Positions 39,803-51,100 are shown, numbered from the stretch's first letter. The stretch is 64,000 nt of DNA from Stenotrophomonas hibiscicola ATCC 19867 (GCF_000382065.1 NZ_KB907499.1:439880-503879), one strand, 5' to 3'. Program-made: numbers and translations. Notes: generated from the sequence alone by a model not told the origin.

Positions 39803-40840
39803 ATGCTCAAGTTGACCCGCATCGCCGCCATCGCCCTGATCGGGTTGGCCGTGCTGCTGGCGGTCATCGCCCTGATGATCGGGCGCAGGCAAGCCGCGCC
39901 GGCCACGGTTGCCCCGGCCGCGCAGAGCGAAGCCCAGGCAATCACCGTGGTGGAGGCGGTGGCGCGACTGCCGGCCGGCGAACCCATTTCTGCCAATGGA
40001 CTGCGCCTGGCGCAGCGCAGCGCCCCGATTGCCGGTGCCGCCTCCAGCATTTCCGCCGTGGTGGGAAAGGTGCCGGTGCAGGACATTGCCGAAGGCACGG
40101 CAATCAGCAGCAATGCGCTTGCGCAGGGATTCTCGCTGCAGCTGCGCCCCGGAGAGCGCGCACTCGCGGTACCGGTTGACGAGTTGGTGGGTGCCGGCAA
40201 CCGCATCGTGCCGGGCGATTTTGTCGACGTGTTCCTCAACCTGCGCAACGCCCAACCCAACGCCAGCGGGCCGGCCGATGCAGCACAGACGCGCCTGCTG
40301 TTGTCGCGCCTGCGCGTGCTCAGCTATGGCCAGCAGGACATCGCCCTGGCCAACGCTGGCGCTGTCGCCAGCACTGAAGCCGATGCCCGCAACGATCCAC
40401 GCGCCGCCGACATCACCGGAAGCAGCAGCACCCAGAGCACGGGCAGCGAGACCACCCAGCCGGCACGCAGCGCGGTACTGGCGGTACCGGTGGCCGACGC
40501 CAACCGGCTGTTGCTGGGTGCGCAGCAGGGCAAACTGTTCCTGGCCCTGCGCAACCCTGCCGATCCCGGCCAGCCCGACCTGGCGCTGTTCCCGCAGGCA
40601 CGCGGTGTGATCGATCCGCTGCGGGGGCTGGATGCGGAACAGCAGCTTGCGCTGCAACGGCCGGAGAATCACGCCTACGCCGGCATCGACGGTGATGCAT
40701 TGGCCGGCCGCAGCAACACGCCGGCCCGCAGCACCCAGGATGCCACGGCACGCACACCCGCACCCCGGCGCAGCGCCCCGCGCGCATCGGGTATCGAAAT
40801 CATCCGGGGTGACAGCTCCGCCCCCCGTGGTTCCCTTTGA
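39803..40840 (+). CDS. cpaB: Flp pilus assembly protein CpaB/RcpC
   Basis: A 345-residue periplasmic/inner-membrane protein. After an N-terminal membrane anchor (IAAIALIGLAVLLAVIALMIG) comes an SAF-type domain (ITVVEAVARLPAGEPISANGLRLAQRS) and the CpaB region (LQLRPGERALAVPVDELVGAGNRIVPGDFVDVFL). The C-terminal 70 residues are low-complexity. CpaB/RcpC proteins are thought to gate or stabilise the outer-membrane secretin. A GGAG ribosome site precedes the start. It is followed at 19 bp by the secretin gene. Confidence 0.9.
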   Translation: MLKLTRIAAIALIGLAVLLAVIALMIGRRQAAPATVAPAAQSEAQAITVVEAVARLPAGEPISANGLRLAQRSAPIAGAASSISAVVGKVPVQDIAEGTAISSNALAQGFSLQLRPGERALAVPVDELVGAGNRIVPGDFVDVFLNLRNAQPNASGPADAAQTRLLLSRLRVLSYGQQDIALANAGAVASTEADARNDPRAADITGSSSTQSTGSETTQPARSAVLAVPVADANRLLLGAQQGKLFLALRNPADPGQPDLALFPQARGVIDPLRGLDAEQQLALQRPENHAYAGIDGDALAGRSNTPARSTQDATARTPAPRRSAPRASGIEIIRGDSSAPRGSL

Positions 40841-40858
40841 CCTGCATCGAGCGCATCC

Positions 40859-42217
40859 ATGACCGAACGTCGCCGCAGTCCACGCCCTTCCCCCCGCCAG
40901 CGCTGGCTGGCCCTGCTGCTGGTGCTGCTGGCACCGGCGACGAGCGTGGCCGCCGACGACCTGGTACTGCAGACGCGCGAGCAGCGCCCCTGGCCCCTGC
41001 CGGGTGACCTGGAGCGGGTGGCCATTGCCGATCCGGGCGTGGCCGATATCGTGATGCTGCGCGGCCAGCGCCAGGCACTGCTGGTCGGCAAGGCACCGGG
41101 CACCACCACGCTCCTGCTCTGGCACCGCAAGCAGGCCGAGCCACAGCGCCTGCAGGTGCGGGTACAAAGCGCGGTGCAGGGCGCGGCCGACGCGGGCGCG
41201 AACGGACTGGTGTTCACCCAGCAGGACAATCAGGGCCTGCTGCAGGGAAGCACCGACAGTGTGCTGTCGCACATGCAGGAACAGAAGACCGCCGCGATGG
41301 CCCTGGGCAAGGACGGACTGCTTGCCGACGCATCGACGGTAAGCAGCGGCGGCGTCGTGCAGGTCGAGGTCAAGGTGGTCGAATTCAACAAGACCGCTCT
41401 GAAGCAGATCGGCATCAGCTTCCAGAACCGCAATGGCAGCTTCGCCTACGGATTCGCCCGCCCGGGCGGCCAGCTGCCGGGCAACACCGGCATCCTGCCC
41501 GGCATGCAGGAAGGCAACTCCAGCAACGAAGCCGAATCGCCCATTTCTTCGGCGTTCCGCCTGGTGTTCGGCTCGACCAAGGGCCTGTGGAATGCCGACG
41601 TCGACCTGCTGCAGAGCAATGGCATGGCGCGCGTGCTGGCCGAACCTACCCTCGTCGCATTGTCCGGCCAGAGCGCCAGCTTCCTTGCCGGCGGCGAGCT
41701 GCCAATCCTGGAGCCGCAGGGGCTGGGCACCACCACGATCACCTACAAGCCCTTCGGCATCGGCCTGACCGTGACACCGACGGTACTGGCGCCGAACCGC
41801 ATCGCCTTGAAAGTCGCGCCGGAAGCCAGCGACCTGGACTACAGCAACGCCATCGCGCTCAATGGCGTGCAGATTCCATCGATCACCACCCGCCGCGCCG
41901 ACACCACGGTCGAGCTGGGCGATGGCGAGAGCTTCGTGATCGGTGGCCTGGTCAGTTCCAACGTGGTTTCCAGCGTCGGCAAGATTCCGCTGCTGGGTGA
42001 CCTGCCGGTCATCGGCTCGTTCTTCCGCAACTTCGACTACAAGCGCCAGGACAAGGAGCTGGTGATCATCGTCACGCCACGCCTGGTGAAGCCGCTGGCC
42101 CGCAACACCGAACTGCCACTGCCCGGCGACCGCGAAGCCAAGCCGCACATGCCCGAATGGGGCGCTTGGCTGCTGGGTCCAATCAGCCAGGACCCGGTAC
42201 CCGGCTTCTCACGCTGA
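40859..42217 (+). CDS. cpaC: Tad secretin CpaC/RcpA
   Basis: A 452-residue outer-membrane secretin with a signal peptide (RWLALLLVLLAPATSVAA). The N-terminal pilus-assembly N0-like domain (GDLERVAIADPGVADIVMLRGQRQALLVGKAPGTTTLLLW) is followed by a secretin core (VQVEVKVVEFNKTALKQIG; the VSSVGKIPLLGDLPVIGSFFR motif; then DKELVIIVTPRLV). It should form the ring through which the Flp pilus leaves the cell. No lipobox is present, so a separate pilotin may be needed. Confidence 0.92.
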   Translation: MTERRRSPRPSPRQRWLALLLVLLAPATSVAADDLVLQTREQRPWPLPGDLERVAIADPGVADIVMLRGQRQALLVGKAPGTTTLLLWHRKQAEPQRLQVRVQSAVQGAADAGANGLVFTQQDNQGLLQGSTDSVLSHMQEQKTAAMALGKDGLLADASTVSSGGVVQVEVKVVEFNKTALKQIGISFQNRNGSFAYGFARPGGQLPGNTGILPGMQEGNSSNEAESPISSAFRLVFGSTKGLWNADVDLLQSNGMARVLAEPTLVALSGQSASFLAGGELPILEPQGLGTTTITYKPFGIGLTVTPTVLAPNRIALKVAPEASDLDYSNAIALNGVQIPSITTRRADTTVELGDGESFVIGGLVSSNVVSSVGKIPLLGDLPVIGSFFRNFDYKRQDKELVIIVTPRLVKPLARNTELPLPGDREAKPHMPEWGAWLLGPISQDPVPGFSR

Positions 42218-42289
42218 TTCCATGATGCCTGCGATACCACGCCCATGCCCTACGCCACTGCCCAGCCGCTGCATCCGCAAGGACCGCCG

Positions 42290-43485
42290 ATGAACCTGGT
42301 CCTCTACGGAATGGATCGCGAACTGCTGCCCCGGCTGGCGGCCAAACTGCCGCCGACCACCACCCTGCACTGGCAGGACAGCAGCGCCCCGACCTCCGCC
42401 CAGGACCTGCACCGCGGGCCGCAGAACCTTGTGCTGCTCGACTTCCGCCCCGAGCATGCCGCCGCCTCCAGCGTGCTGGCGCAGCAACTGCAACAGACAG
42501 AACCGGACCTCGCACTGGTTGCCGTCGGTGCCACCAGTGCCGGACAGGTAGAGGGCGTCGTCATCGCACTGCGGGCGGGCCTGCGTGACGTACTGGACCT
42601 GGACAGCGACAACGCCGGTGTCGAGGCCGCACTGCGTCGTGCCCTGTCACCACGACCAGCTGCCGCCGCGCAGCACGCGCACAAGGCGCGCCTGATCGTC
42701 CTGCTGGGCGTGCGCGCCGGGGTCGGCACCAGTACGATGGCCGCGCACCTTTCGGTGCTTGCACAGCAGACCCGTGCGCTGGCACAGGGCGAGGCAGTGC
42801 AGCAGGACGGCCTGCTGATGGAACTGGCCCAGCCTTCGGGTGACCTTGCGCTGTACCTCAACCTGGACAGCCGCTTCCATTACGAAGACGCGCTGCGCAA
42901 CGCCAGCCGCATCGACGCCACCCTCGCCCGCACGGCCATGGCCCGGCACGATTCCGGGCTGGTGCTGCTGGACCGCGCCAGCGGAAGCGACGCGGTGCCG
43001 CCGTCCGATCCGGGTGCGCTGCTGCAGCGCCTGCGCACCGTGTTCGCCAGCGTGCTGTGTGATGCCGGCGGCTGCCCGGTGCGCCAGCTGCCACCGCTGC
43101 TGCTGGACCAGGCCGACGAGATCTGGCTGGTCACAGATGCCTCGATCGCCACGCTGGTGTCGCTCGATCAGGCACTGAAGCACCTTGCCGGGCAACGCGA
43201 ACGCGAGAAGCGGCTGCAGCTGGTGATCAACCGCCACGATGACAGCAGCGGAATGAGCCCGGAGCAGATTGCGCGCCGCTTCGAGGTGCCCCTGCTGGCC
43301 ACGCTTCCCGAGCGCCCCCGCGTGCGCCTGTCAGCGAGCCAGGGCCACCTGCTGCTGCAGGATGCGCCGCGTGACCCCTATCTGCGTGCCCTCGCCCCAC
43401 TGGTTTCGCGCCTGGACCCGGCCGCTTGCCGGGTGCAGGCGCAGGGCCTGCGGGAAAGACTCTCCCTTGCCCTGGGTGGATCGCA

Positions 43486-43501
<16 letters not shown>
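42290..43501 (+). CDS. cpaE: CpaE/TadZ-like pilus localisation ATPase
   Basis: A 403-residue protein; start MNLVLYGMD is preferred since GGA is spaced well ahead, and ATG 42,245 has no ribosome site. A receiver-like N-terminal region (NLVLLDFRPEHAAASSVLAQQLQQTEPDLALVAVG) precedes a MinD/ParA-type domain. The P-loop is GVRAGVGTST (residues 140-149) and lacks the usual lysine, as several TadZ/CpaE proteins do. It likely marks the pole or site where the Tad machine is built. It overlaps cpaF by 16 bp. Confidence 0.85.
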
Positions 43502-44835
<1,334 letters not shown>

Positions 44836-44837
44836 GC

Positions 44838-45794
44838 ATGGGAACCGGCGCGCTGCTGGGCATGTTGAGCATCATCGCGGTGCTGCTGGCGCTGGCAGCC
44901 TGGCTGTGGGGCACGGCCAGCAGCCGTGAACAACGCCAGGTTTCAATGCGGCACGCCGAGCAGCAGCTTTCGCGCGGAAGCGCCACGGGCGGGGCACCCG
45001 CCGGGCCGTCCGTCACCGCTGCCAACGATCCGGCGCGGCCCGCCAGCACCGGGCGCCGCGTGCTGCCGCTGGATGGCCTGCTGCAGCGCGCAGGGCTGCA
45101 GACCGGCTGGAAAATCCCCATCATGCTGCTGGTACCGGGGCTGGTACTGTCGGTGGTAGCGATGGCGCGGCTGGGCACCGCGTGGATGTTTCCGCTGACC
45201 CTGCTGCTGTACCTGCTTGGCTGCTGGCTGTGGGTGATGCGGCGGACCACGAAGCTGCGTGCGCAACTGCTGCATCAGCTGCCGGACTTCCTCGACAACC
45301 TGGTGCGGCTGACTGCACTGGGCAACAGCCTGCAGGCCGCGTTCCAGGTTGCGTCGATGCAGACCAGCGCGCCGTTGCGCGGGCTGTTGGACACCACGGT
45401 GCGCTTTGCGCGCAGCGGCATGGAGTTGGACCGTGCACTCGCGCAGGCCGCGCAACCCTATCGCATGGAGGTGCTGAAGGTGTTGTCGGTGGTGATCGGT
45501 GTCAGCGTGCGCATCGGCGGGCGCTCCGACCAGATCCTGCAGCGCATGGGTGATTTCATGCGTGACCTGGAACAGGCGCAGCAGGAGCTTTCGGCGACGA
45601 CCTCCGAGACACGCATGTCTGCGTGGGTGCTGGGCCTGCTGCCACCGGCCTGCGCGGTGCTGATGGCGATCGCCAGCCCGGACTTCTTCCAGCCGGTGCT
45701 GCACGATCCGCTTGGCCACAAGATCCTGCTGCTTGCACTGGGCATGGAGCTTGTCGGCGGCTTCCTGCTGTATCGCCTGGCCAAATCGCTATGA
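44838..45794 (+). CDS. tadB: Tad platform protein TadB
   Basis: A 318-residue inner-membrane protein of the T2SS F family. Hydrophobic helices flank the cytoplasmic F domain (LRAQLLHQLPDFLDNLVRLTALGNSLQAAFQVASMQ and FARSGMELDRALAQAAQPYRMEVLKVLSVVIGVSVRIGGRSDQIL). The last two helices lie near residues 255-315. It should pair with TadC to form the platform that CpaF acts on. The gene is 26 bp from tadC. Confidence 0.9.
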   Translation: MGTGALLGMLSIIAVLLALAAWLWGTASSREQRQVSMRHAEQQLSRGSATGGAPAGPSVTAANDPARPASTGRRVLPLDGLLQRAGLQTGWKIPIMLLVPGLVLSVVAMARLGTAWMFPLTLLLYLLGCWLWVMRRTTKLRAQLLHQLPDFLDNLVRLTALGNSLQAAFQVASMQTSAPLRGLLDTTVRFARSGMELDRALAQAAQPYRMEVLKVLSVVIGVSVRIGGRSDQILQRMGDFMRDLEQAQQELSATTSETRMSAWVLGLLPPACAVLMAIASPDFFQPVLHDPLGHKILLLALGMELVGGFLLYRLAKSL

Positions 45795-45819
45795 ACCCCC
45801 GCCCCGCCGGAGACGACCG

Positions 45820-46755
45820 ATGAGCGCCAGCGCCTGGTTCGCCCTCTCCCTGCTCGTGCTGGCTGCCGGCATCGCCCTGCTGGGTATCGGCGGCTGGATA
45901 CGCAGCCATCGTGAGCAGCGTACAACGGCCACGTTGAAGACCGCCCTGCAGCCGCGCGAGACGTCCCGTGACACCGAACCTGCACGGCACGATTCGCTGG
46001 GCTGGCTCGAACGCTTCGGCCGTGCCCTCAGCGGCGGCCGCCTGGAAACGGCATTGCTGGCCAATGAAGACCGGCTGCTGTTGGATCTGGCCGGGTGGAA
46101 CACCCGTCGCGGTACGGCCATCTACCTCGGCCTGCGCCTGCTGCTGGCCGTGCTGGTGCTGGCACTGGTGCTGACATTCAGCAGCGTCACCGGGCTGGCC
46201 AGGATCATGGTGATCATCGGTGCCTTGGCCGCTGGACTGCTGTTGCCCAAATTCGTTCTCTCTTCCTGGGTGAAGCGGCGCCGGCGTGCAGTCGAAACCG
46301 AGCTGCCGCTGCTGATCGACCTGCTGCGTCTGCTGCAGGGCGTAGGCTTCAGCATGGACCAGAGCCTGCAGACGCTCGGCGACAAGCTTCGCGATGCATT
46401 GCCGGTACTCGGCAGCGAACTTCAGGAGGCCAATGTCGCCTATACCCATGGCCGCACGCGCGCGCAGTCCCTGCGGCGGCTGAGCGAGGTCTATGCCGAC
46501 GATGACCTGACCAGCCTGATGCAGCTGATCCTGCAGGTGCATGCCCATGGCGGTGCGGTGCAGGAGCCCCTGCGGCAGTTCAGCCTCCGCCTGCGCGAGC
46601 AGCGTCGCAACACGTTGAAGGAAAAGGTCGGCAAGCTCTCGGTGAAGATGACCGTGGTGATGATGCTGACCCTGCTGCCAGCGTTGATGCTGGTGCTCGC
46701 CGGGCCGGCGCTGGTCGCGCTGGCCACCACCCTGTCCAAGATGGGATCGCCCTGA
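45820..46755 (+). CDS. tadC: Tad platform protein TadC
   Basis: A 311-residue T2SS F-family protein. The start MSASAWFALSLLVLAAG is chosen for the hydrophobic N-terminus and a GGAGA ribosome site. The F domain includes VETELPLLIDLLRLLQGVGFSMDQSLQTLGDKLRDALPVLGSELQEANV. A helix near the end (VKMTVVMMLTLLPALMLVLAGPALVAL) anchors it. It is the second platform protein beside TadB. It shares one base with the tadD start (TGATG). Confidence 0.9.
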   Translation: MSASAWFALSLLVLAAGIALLGIGGWIRSHREQRTTATLKTALQPRETSRDTEPARHDSLGWLERFGRALSGGRLETALLANEDRLLLDLAGWNTRRGTAIYLGLRLLLAVLVLALVLTFSSVTGLARIMVIIGALAAGLLLPKFVLSSWVKRRRRAVETELPLLIDLLRLLQGVGFSMDQSLQTLGDKLRDALPVLGSELQEANVAYTHGRTRAQSLRRLSEVYADDDLTSLMQLILQVHAHGGAVQEPLRQFSLRLREQRRNTLKEKVGKLSVKMTVVMMLTLLPALMLVLAGPALVALATTLSKMGSP

Positions 46756-47645
46756 TGCCTGCCCTGCGCACCTCCTGCCTGCTGCTTGCCCTCGCTGCCA
46801 TCACCAGTGGTTGTGGGTCGACCACGCCGAAGTACCTGCGCGCGCCCAGCCTGGCTGCGCCCGAACCGGCACCGCAGGACAGCCGCAATGCGTACCTGGA
46901 GTTGATCGAGCGCATGCAGCAGCAAGGCGCGTGGTATGCCTCGCTCGCCCACGTCGACGCCTTCCGCCAGCGTTACGGCGACCCGCCGGCATTGCGGCTG
47001 CTGCAGGCCGATGCGCTGCGAGAGACCGGCCAGGCCGATGCCGCGATCGCACTGTACCGCGCGCTTTCCAGCGGCCCCCAGGCCGCCGCAGCCGCGCATG
47101 GGCTCGGCCTGATCGCCGCGCGCCGAGACGACGACGCCGGCAGCGAGCAGGCGCTGGCGCGGGCAACTCAACTGCAACCGTTGAATACCAGCTATCTCGG
47201 CGATCTGGGCTATGCGAGGCTGCGCGCCGGGCAGTTCGAGCGCGCGCGCGAACCCTTGGCCAAGGCCCTGGAACTGTCCCCAGGCAATGCCAAGGCCACC
47301 GCCAACCTCGCCCTGTGGGCGGTGCTGCGTGGCGACACCGCCACCGCCGAGCGCCTCGCCCAGCAGGCCAACCTCAACAAGGACACCCGGCTCAGCATCC
47401 AGCAGCAGGCGGCGCAGATCCGGGCCCGCCTGCAGCAGCGCCAGGCCGCAGCGGCTGCTGCGGCGGTCGTGCCGCCCCCTGTGCGCGCTGTCGACAGCGA
47501 CGCCACCAACAACCCGCGCGGCGTCACGCGACTGGCGGCGGAACCGCGCCGCGACAGCCGCGACGAACGCGATCCACAGCGCCTGCCGCCCTCGATGCTG
47601 GAACGCTTCAACGCCTCCGACCACCCGAACGGAAACACACCATGA
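46755..47645 (+). CDS. tadD: TPR lipoprotein TadD
   Basis: A 296-residue lipoprotein with a signal ending in the lipobox ITSGC (Cys20). Tetratricopeptide units cover about residues 60-215 (ALRETGQADAAIALYRALSSGP, SYLGDLGYARLRAGQFERAREPLAKALELSPG). A basic, low-complexity C-terminus follows. TadD proteins are needed for Tad pilus assembly, likely as a secretin pilotin or assembly scaffold. It overlaps the next gene by four bases (ATGA). Confidence 0.88.
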   Translation: MPALRTSCLLLALAAITSGCGSTTPKYLRAPSLAAPEPAPQDSRNAYLELIERMQQQGAWYASLAHVDAFRQRYGDPPALRLLQADALRETGQADAAIALYRALSSGPQAAAAAHGLGLIAARRDDDAGSEQALARATQLQPLNTSYLGDLGYARLRAGQFERAREPLAKALELSPGNAKATANLALWAVLRGDTATAERLAQQANLNKDTRLSIQQQAAQIRARLQQRQAAAAAAAVVPPPVRAVDSDATNNPRGVTRLAAEPRRDSRDERDPQRLPPSMLERFNASDHPNGNTP

Positions 47646-48100
47646 CCGCGACGCCCCTGGCCCGACGCCTGCTGCCCGCTCTGATCTGCCTGCTGCCGGC
47701 CGCCGCAGTGCAGGCGCAGCAACAGCCGCTCACCGGACAGATGCTTGGCCGCAGCACACCGGCAGCGCCGGCTGCGCAGCCGCTGCAGTCCGAGTCATTG
47801 CCCGCCGTGGACCTGGCGGCCCGGCCCGCACCAGTGCCGCAGGCGGCGCCTGCTGCAGTGGACATCACCGACGGCAACGCTGCAACCGCGCGACCCGGCC
47901 GCAGCCAGATCGGTGATACCGCGCGCAACCTGTTCCGCCTGCAGGCGTCCGGACAGCAGGCCGGGCAGCACCTGCCGATCCTCGGCGACCAGGCGACGCT
48001 GAGCTACGCACGCTACATGAAGAGCTTCGAACACGAGATCCCGGACTTTTTTGAAACCGATGTCGCCAAGTCCAAGGGATCATCCTCATCCGGACGCTGA
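47642..48100 (+). CDS. DUF3613-like exported protein of the Tad locus
   Basis: A 152-residue protein with a signal peptide (RRLLPALICLLPAAAVQAQ). After a variable Pro/Ala-rich stretch, the C-terminal region IGDTARNLFRLQASGQQAGQHLPILGDQATLSYARYMKSFEHEIPDFF fits DUF3613, a family found in Tad gene clusters of proteobacteria. Function is unknown. It should be periplasmic. It overlaps tadD and is followed 8 bp later by tadG, so it is part of the Tad operon. Confidence 0.75.
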   Translation: MTATPLARRLLPALICLLPAAAVQAQQQPLTGQMLGRSTPAAPAAQPLQSESLPAVDLAARPAPVPQAAPAAVDITDGNAATARPGRSQIGDTARNLFRLQASGQQAGQHLPILGDQATLSYARYMKSFEHEIPDFFETDVAKSKGSSSSGR

Positions 48101-48108
48101 GGTAGGCC

Positions 48109-50262
48109 ATGAAACGCCCACGCCAGTTCAGTTTCAGCCGCGCACGGGGCGGCATGTCGATCACCATGATGCTGGTCATGCTGGCGTTGCTGGCGATGCT
48201 GGGCCTGATCGAGATCGGCTACCTGTTCTGGGCCAAGCGCGATGCGCAGAAAGTTGCTGATCTGGCCGCACTGGCCGGAGCGCAACGACTGGAGCTGTGC
48301 ACCTCGGACAACAGCGACAACAGCGCTGCGCGGCACAGCGCACTCACCCAGAACACGTTCGAAGGGAGCCTGCAGATCCGCTGCGGCAACTGGAGCGCCA
48401 ACCGCACCACCGCCAACCGCTTCGTCACCACCATCGATGCCAGCAACCCGCGCAATGCCGTGCAGGTCGTCGCGCAGCGCAGCGTGCTGCCGTTCTTCGG
48501 GCAGAACACCACCCTGCCCACCGTCAGCGTGGAGGCCGTGGCCCGCCGTTCCGAACCGACTGCGGTGTTCGCGGTCGGTTCGCAGCTACTGCGCACCAAT
48601 GGCGACTCGGTACTGTTGTCGACCCTGCGCCTGGTCGGCCTGGATGTGACCAACGCCACGGTGCTGTCCTATGACGGCCTGGCGCAGGCCAACGTCACGC
48701 CTTCGGGTCTGTTGAAGGCCCTCGACATCCCGGTGAGCGCCAACCTCAGCGTGGCCGACTTCAACCGCCTGCTGTCGGTCAACAAGGTTTCGCTGGCGCA
48801 GCTGGTCGACGCCACCGCCACCGTGGTCGGCCGCGACTCCACGGTGGGCGTGCAGCTGCGCGCCCTGTCCGACCTGGTTGCCACCCAGCTGGACATCAAC
48901 AAGCTCAACATCGTGCTGGGCAGCCAGTCCGGCGGCGGCGGCCTGTTCGCCGAAGTCGTCTCGCCCGACGGCACGGTCGGCAGTGCACTGGAGTCACAGA
49001 TCAACGTGCTCAACCTGATCAACACTGCGATCTCCATCGCCAACGATGGCAACGGCGTGGCGGTCAAGGGGCTGGACCTGCTGGGCATCAAGATCCAGGC
49101 CGGCGTGGTCGAGCCGCCATCGATCGCCATCGGCGGTGTCGGCAGCCGCGCCTACAACGCGCAGGTAAGGCTGGTGGCAGACGTGGACAGCAACAACCTG
49201 TTCGCACTGGGGCCACTTCTGAACCTGCTGGGCACGCGCCTGCACCTGCCGCTGCATGTCGATGTCGCCAACGGAATGGGAACGCTGACCGGAATCCAGT
49301 GTGGCGCCAATCCACCCAGGGCCACCATCCAGGTGGATTCGTCGGTCCTGCGGGCCTGCGTCGGCAACGTCGATCCATCGCAGCGTTTCTCGAAGAACAA
49401 TGTCTGCGACGCGACGCTGAACAACGAACAGCTGCTGAAACTGCTCGGACAACCCCTGATCAACGACAAGATCACGCTGCCGGCCCTGACCAGCTCGCAG
49501 AACCTCACCCTGGCCGCTGGCGAAACCGGCTCGACGCGCATCAATCCACTTGCTCTCGGCAACGCAGTATCCGACCTTGTCAATGAGCTGCTGCGCGTGC
49601 TGTCGGGCATGCTCAGTTCACCCAAGCAGGGCATGAGTGCCAACGACACGGCCAAGGCCCTGGCCGACCGTTACCTGCAGGCCACCTTCCCGCCGAACAC
49701 CCGGTATGAGGTGGACAAGTTGATTCCACTGCTGCGCGATGGCGACGCCAGCCGGCAACTGGCCCCGCTCAACAGCTGGACCGTACCCGGAGGCCTGCCC
49801 TACGCCTGTGGCCTGCTGAACCTGTCCACCTGCCACAAGGACGGTCCGGTCTGGGATGCGTTCAAGGTGACGGTCACCGGTCAAGGACTGGGCGTGCTCG
49901 ATGGACTGCTCGGCTCGCTGGTGGGCGGCCTGCTGATCAACCGCTGCGACAGCCTGCTGGGTAACCTGATCGACTACAACGGCTGCGTGCGCAACAACCT
50001 GGCCTCGTACATACAGACCGCGCCGGCCGGGTTCCTTGACGGCACCGGCGGCACCGGCGTCACCAACCCCGATGGCACGGTCAGCTGCAGCGGCCTGCTG
50101 TGCACGCTGCTGAAGCCGATCCTGTCCGCCTTGCGCCCGGTCCTCAACAGCGTCGGCACCTTGCTGACCAACCTGCTGGCCAGCGTGCTGGGCCTGGAGC
50201 TGGGGCGCACCGACGTCAACGTGCAGTCGATCCAGTGCAGCGCCGCACAGCTGGTCTACTGA
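48109..50262 (+). CDS. tadG: TadG-like pilus assembly protein, long form
   Basis: A 717-residue protein. The N-terminal Tad-like helix (GGMSITMMLVMLALLAMLGLIEIGYLFWAKRDAQKVADLAALAGAQ) is the TadG pattern and anchors it in the inner membrane. A long, mostly unassigned periplasmic part follows, with leucine-rich stretches and several cysteine pairs near the end (CGLLNLSTC, RCDSLLGNLIDYNGC, CSGLLC). It lacks a clear von Willebrand A (MIDAS) domain, unlike many TadG proteins. It is the last Tad gene; a hairpin follows the stop. Confidence 0.8.
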   Translation: MKRPRQFSFSRARGGMSITMMLVMLALLAMLGLIEIGYLFWAKRDAQKVADLAALAGAQRLELCTSDNSDNSAARHSALTQNTFEGSLQIRCGNWSANRTTANRFVTTIDASNPRNAVQVVAQRSVLPFFGQNTTLPTVSVEAVARRSEPTAVFAVGSQLLRTNGDSVLLSTLRLVGLDVTNATVLSYDGLAQANVTPSGLLKALDIPVSANLSVADFNRLLSVNKVSLAQLVDATATVVGRDSTVGVQLRALSDLVATQLDINKLNIVLGSQSGGGGLFAEVVSPDGTVGSALESQINVLNLINTAISIANDGNGVAVKGLDLLGIKIQAGVVEPPSIAIGGVGSRAYNAQVRLVADVDSNNLFALGPLLNLLGTRLHLPLHVDVANGMGTLTGIQCGANPPRATIQVDSSVLRACVGNVDPSQRFSKNNVCDATLNNEQLLKLLGQPLINDKITLPALTSSQNLTLAAGETGSTRINPLALGNAVSDLVNELLRVLSGMLSSPKQGMSANDTAKALADRYLQATFPPNTRYEVDKLIPLLRDGDASRQLAPLNSWTVPGGLPYACGLLNLSTCHKDGPVWDAFKVTVTGQGLGVLDGLLGSLVGGLLINRCDSLLGNLIDYNGCVRNNLASYIQTAPAGFLDGTGGTGVTNPDGTVSCSGLLCTLLKPILSALRPVLNSVGTLLTNLLASVLGLELGRTDVNVQSIQCSAAQLVY

Positions 50263-50270
50263 CCCGTGAC

Positions 50271-50290
50271 GGGCGCCCTTGGCGGCGCCC
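50271..50290 (+). terminator. Hairpin after tadG
   Basis: GGGCGCC and GGCGCCC pair around CTTGGC right after the tadG stop. No T-run follows, so it is at best a weak or Rho-assisted terminator. Confidence 0.5.
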
Positions 50291-50361
50291 GCGCACATGC
50301 TAGACTCCCGGCGGGGAACCACTTTCATCTCAACCCACACTCATCCGTGGATGGTCTAGAC

Positions 50362-51075
50362 ATGCGAGAAACTTCAGGGGGCGCGGTCTTCGCCCGGCGC
50401 GCGTACGGCGCGGCACTGCTGGCCGTGAGCATGATGCTGGTGGCACCAGCGGCGATGGCTGCCCGTGGCGACCGCGAAGCTGCCGCAGAGCCGGCCGCTC
50501 GTAGCGCACCGGTGGTGCGCAATACCGTTGACGAGCTCAAGCAGCTGATGGATGCCCGCCAGCTGACCGAGCTGCGCACCACCTACAACGGCAATTACGG
50601 CGCCAGCCTGCTGTTCAACGCCAACACCCTGACCTACTACGTCGCCCTGTTCCAGGAGAAGAATTTCTGGCGGGTGATCAAGACTGACGCCGTCGACAAC
50701 GCCGAGCGTGTCTACCGCACCTTCGCGCAACAGTCCGAGCAGCTTGCCCAGGTCTACATCGACACCACCCGCCTGGAAGCCGGCAAGCGCTATACCGAGC
50801 GCCTGGTGGCCTACAACGAGGAACGCCTGCGCACCCTGCAGCAGGAAATGGAACAGCAGCAGGCGCAGTCGGCCCAGGTCAGCGCGGCCCTGCAGCAGGC
50901 CCAGCAGCAGGCAGTCAGCCTGAGCAGCGACGTGCAGAGCACGAACAGCCAGCTGGACGCCCTGCAGCGCCGCATCCAGATCCTGCAGGCCGAACAGGGC
51001 AACCCGGAGCTGAGCCTGCCCAAACCGGACAGCGTGCCCTCGCCGGCACCGGCGACGGCCAGCGACGGTCGCTGA
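50362..51075 (+). CDS. DUF2968 exported protein
   Basis: A 237-residue protein with a signal peptide ending near AAMAARGD. The DUF2968 core reads TVDELKQLMDARQLTELRTTYNGNYGASLLFNANTLTYYVALFQEKNFWRVIKT. A coiled-coil of about 90 residues (ERLRTLQQEMEQQQAQSAQVSAALQQAQQQAVSL...) follows. It should be periplasmic or envelope-associated. Function unknown. It lies 99 bp after tadG on the same strand, separated by a hairpin, so it may be a separate transcript. Confidence 0.8.
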   Translation: MRETSGGAVFARRAYGAALLAVSMMLVAPAAMAARGDREAAAEPAARSAPVVRNTVDELKQLMDARQLTELRTTYNGNYGASLLFNANTLTYYVALFQEKNFWRVIKTDAVDNAERVYRTFAQQSEQLAQVYIDTTRLEAGKRYTERLVAYNEERLRTLQQEMEQQQAQSAQVSAALQQAQQQAVSLSSDVQSTNSQLDALQRRIQILQAEQGNPELSLPKPDSVPSPAPATASDGR

Positions 51076-51100
51076 GGTCCGGCACCTGGCATCTGCTCTC

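Noticed and set aside
39701..42148. A minus-strand open frame of about 815 codons opposite cpaB and cpaC.
   Set aside because: It is a shadow frame of well-recognised Tad genes, with no start signal and no recognisable domain.
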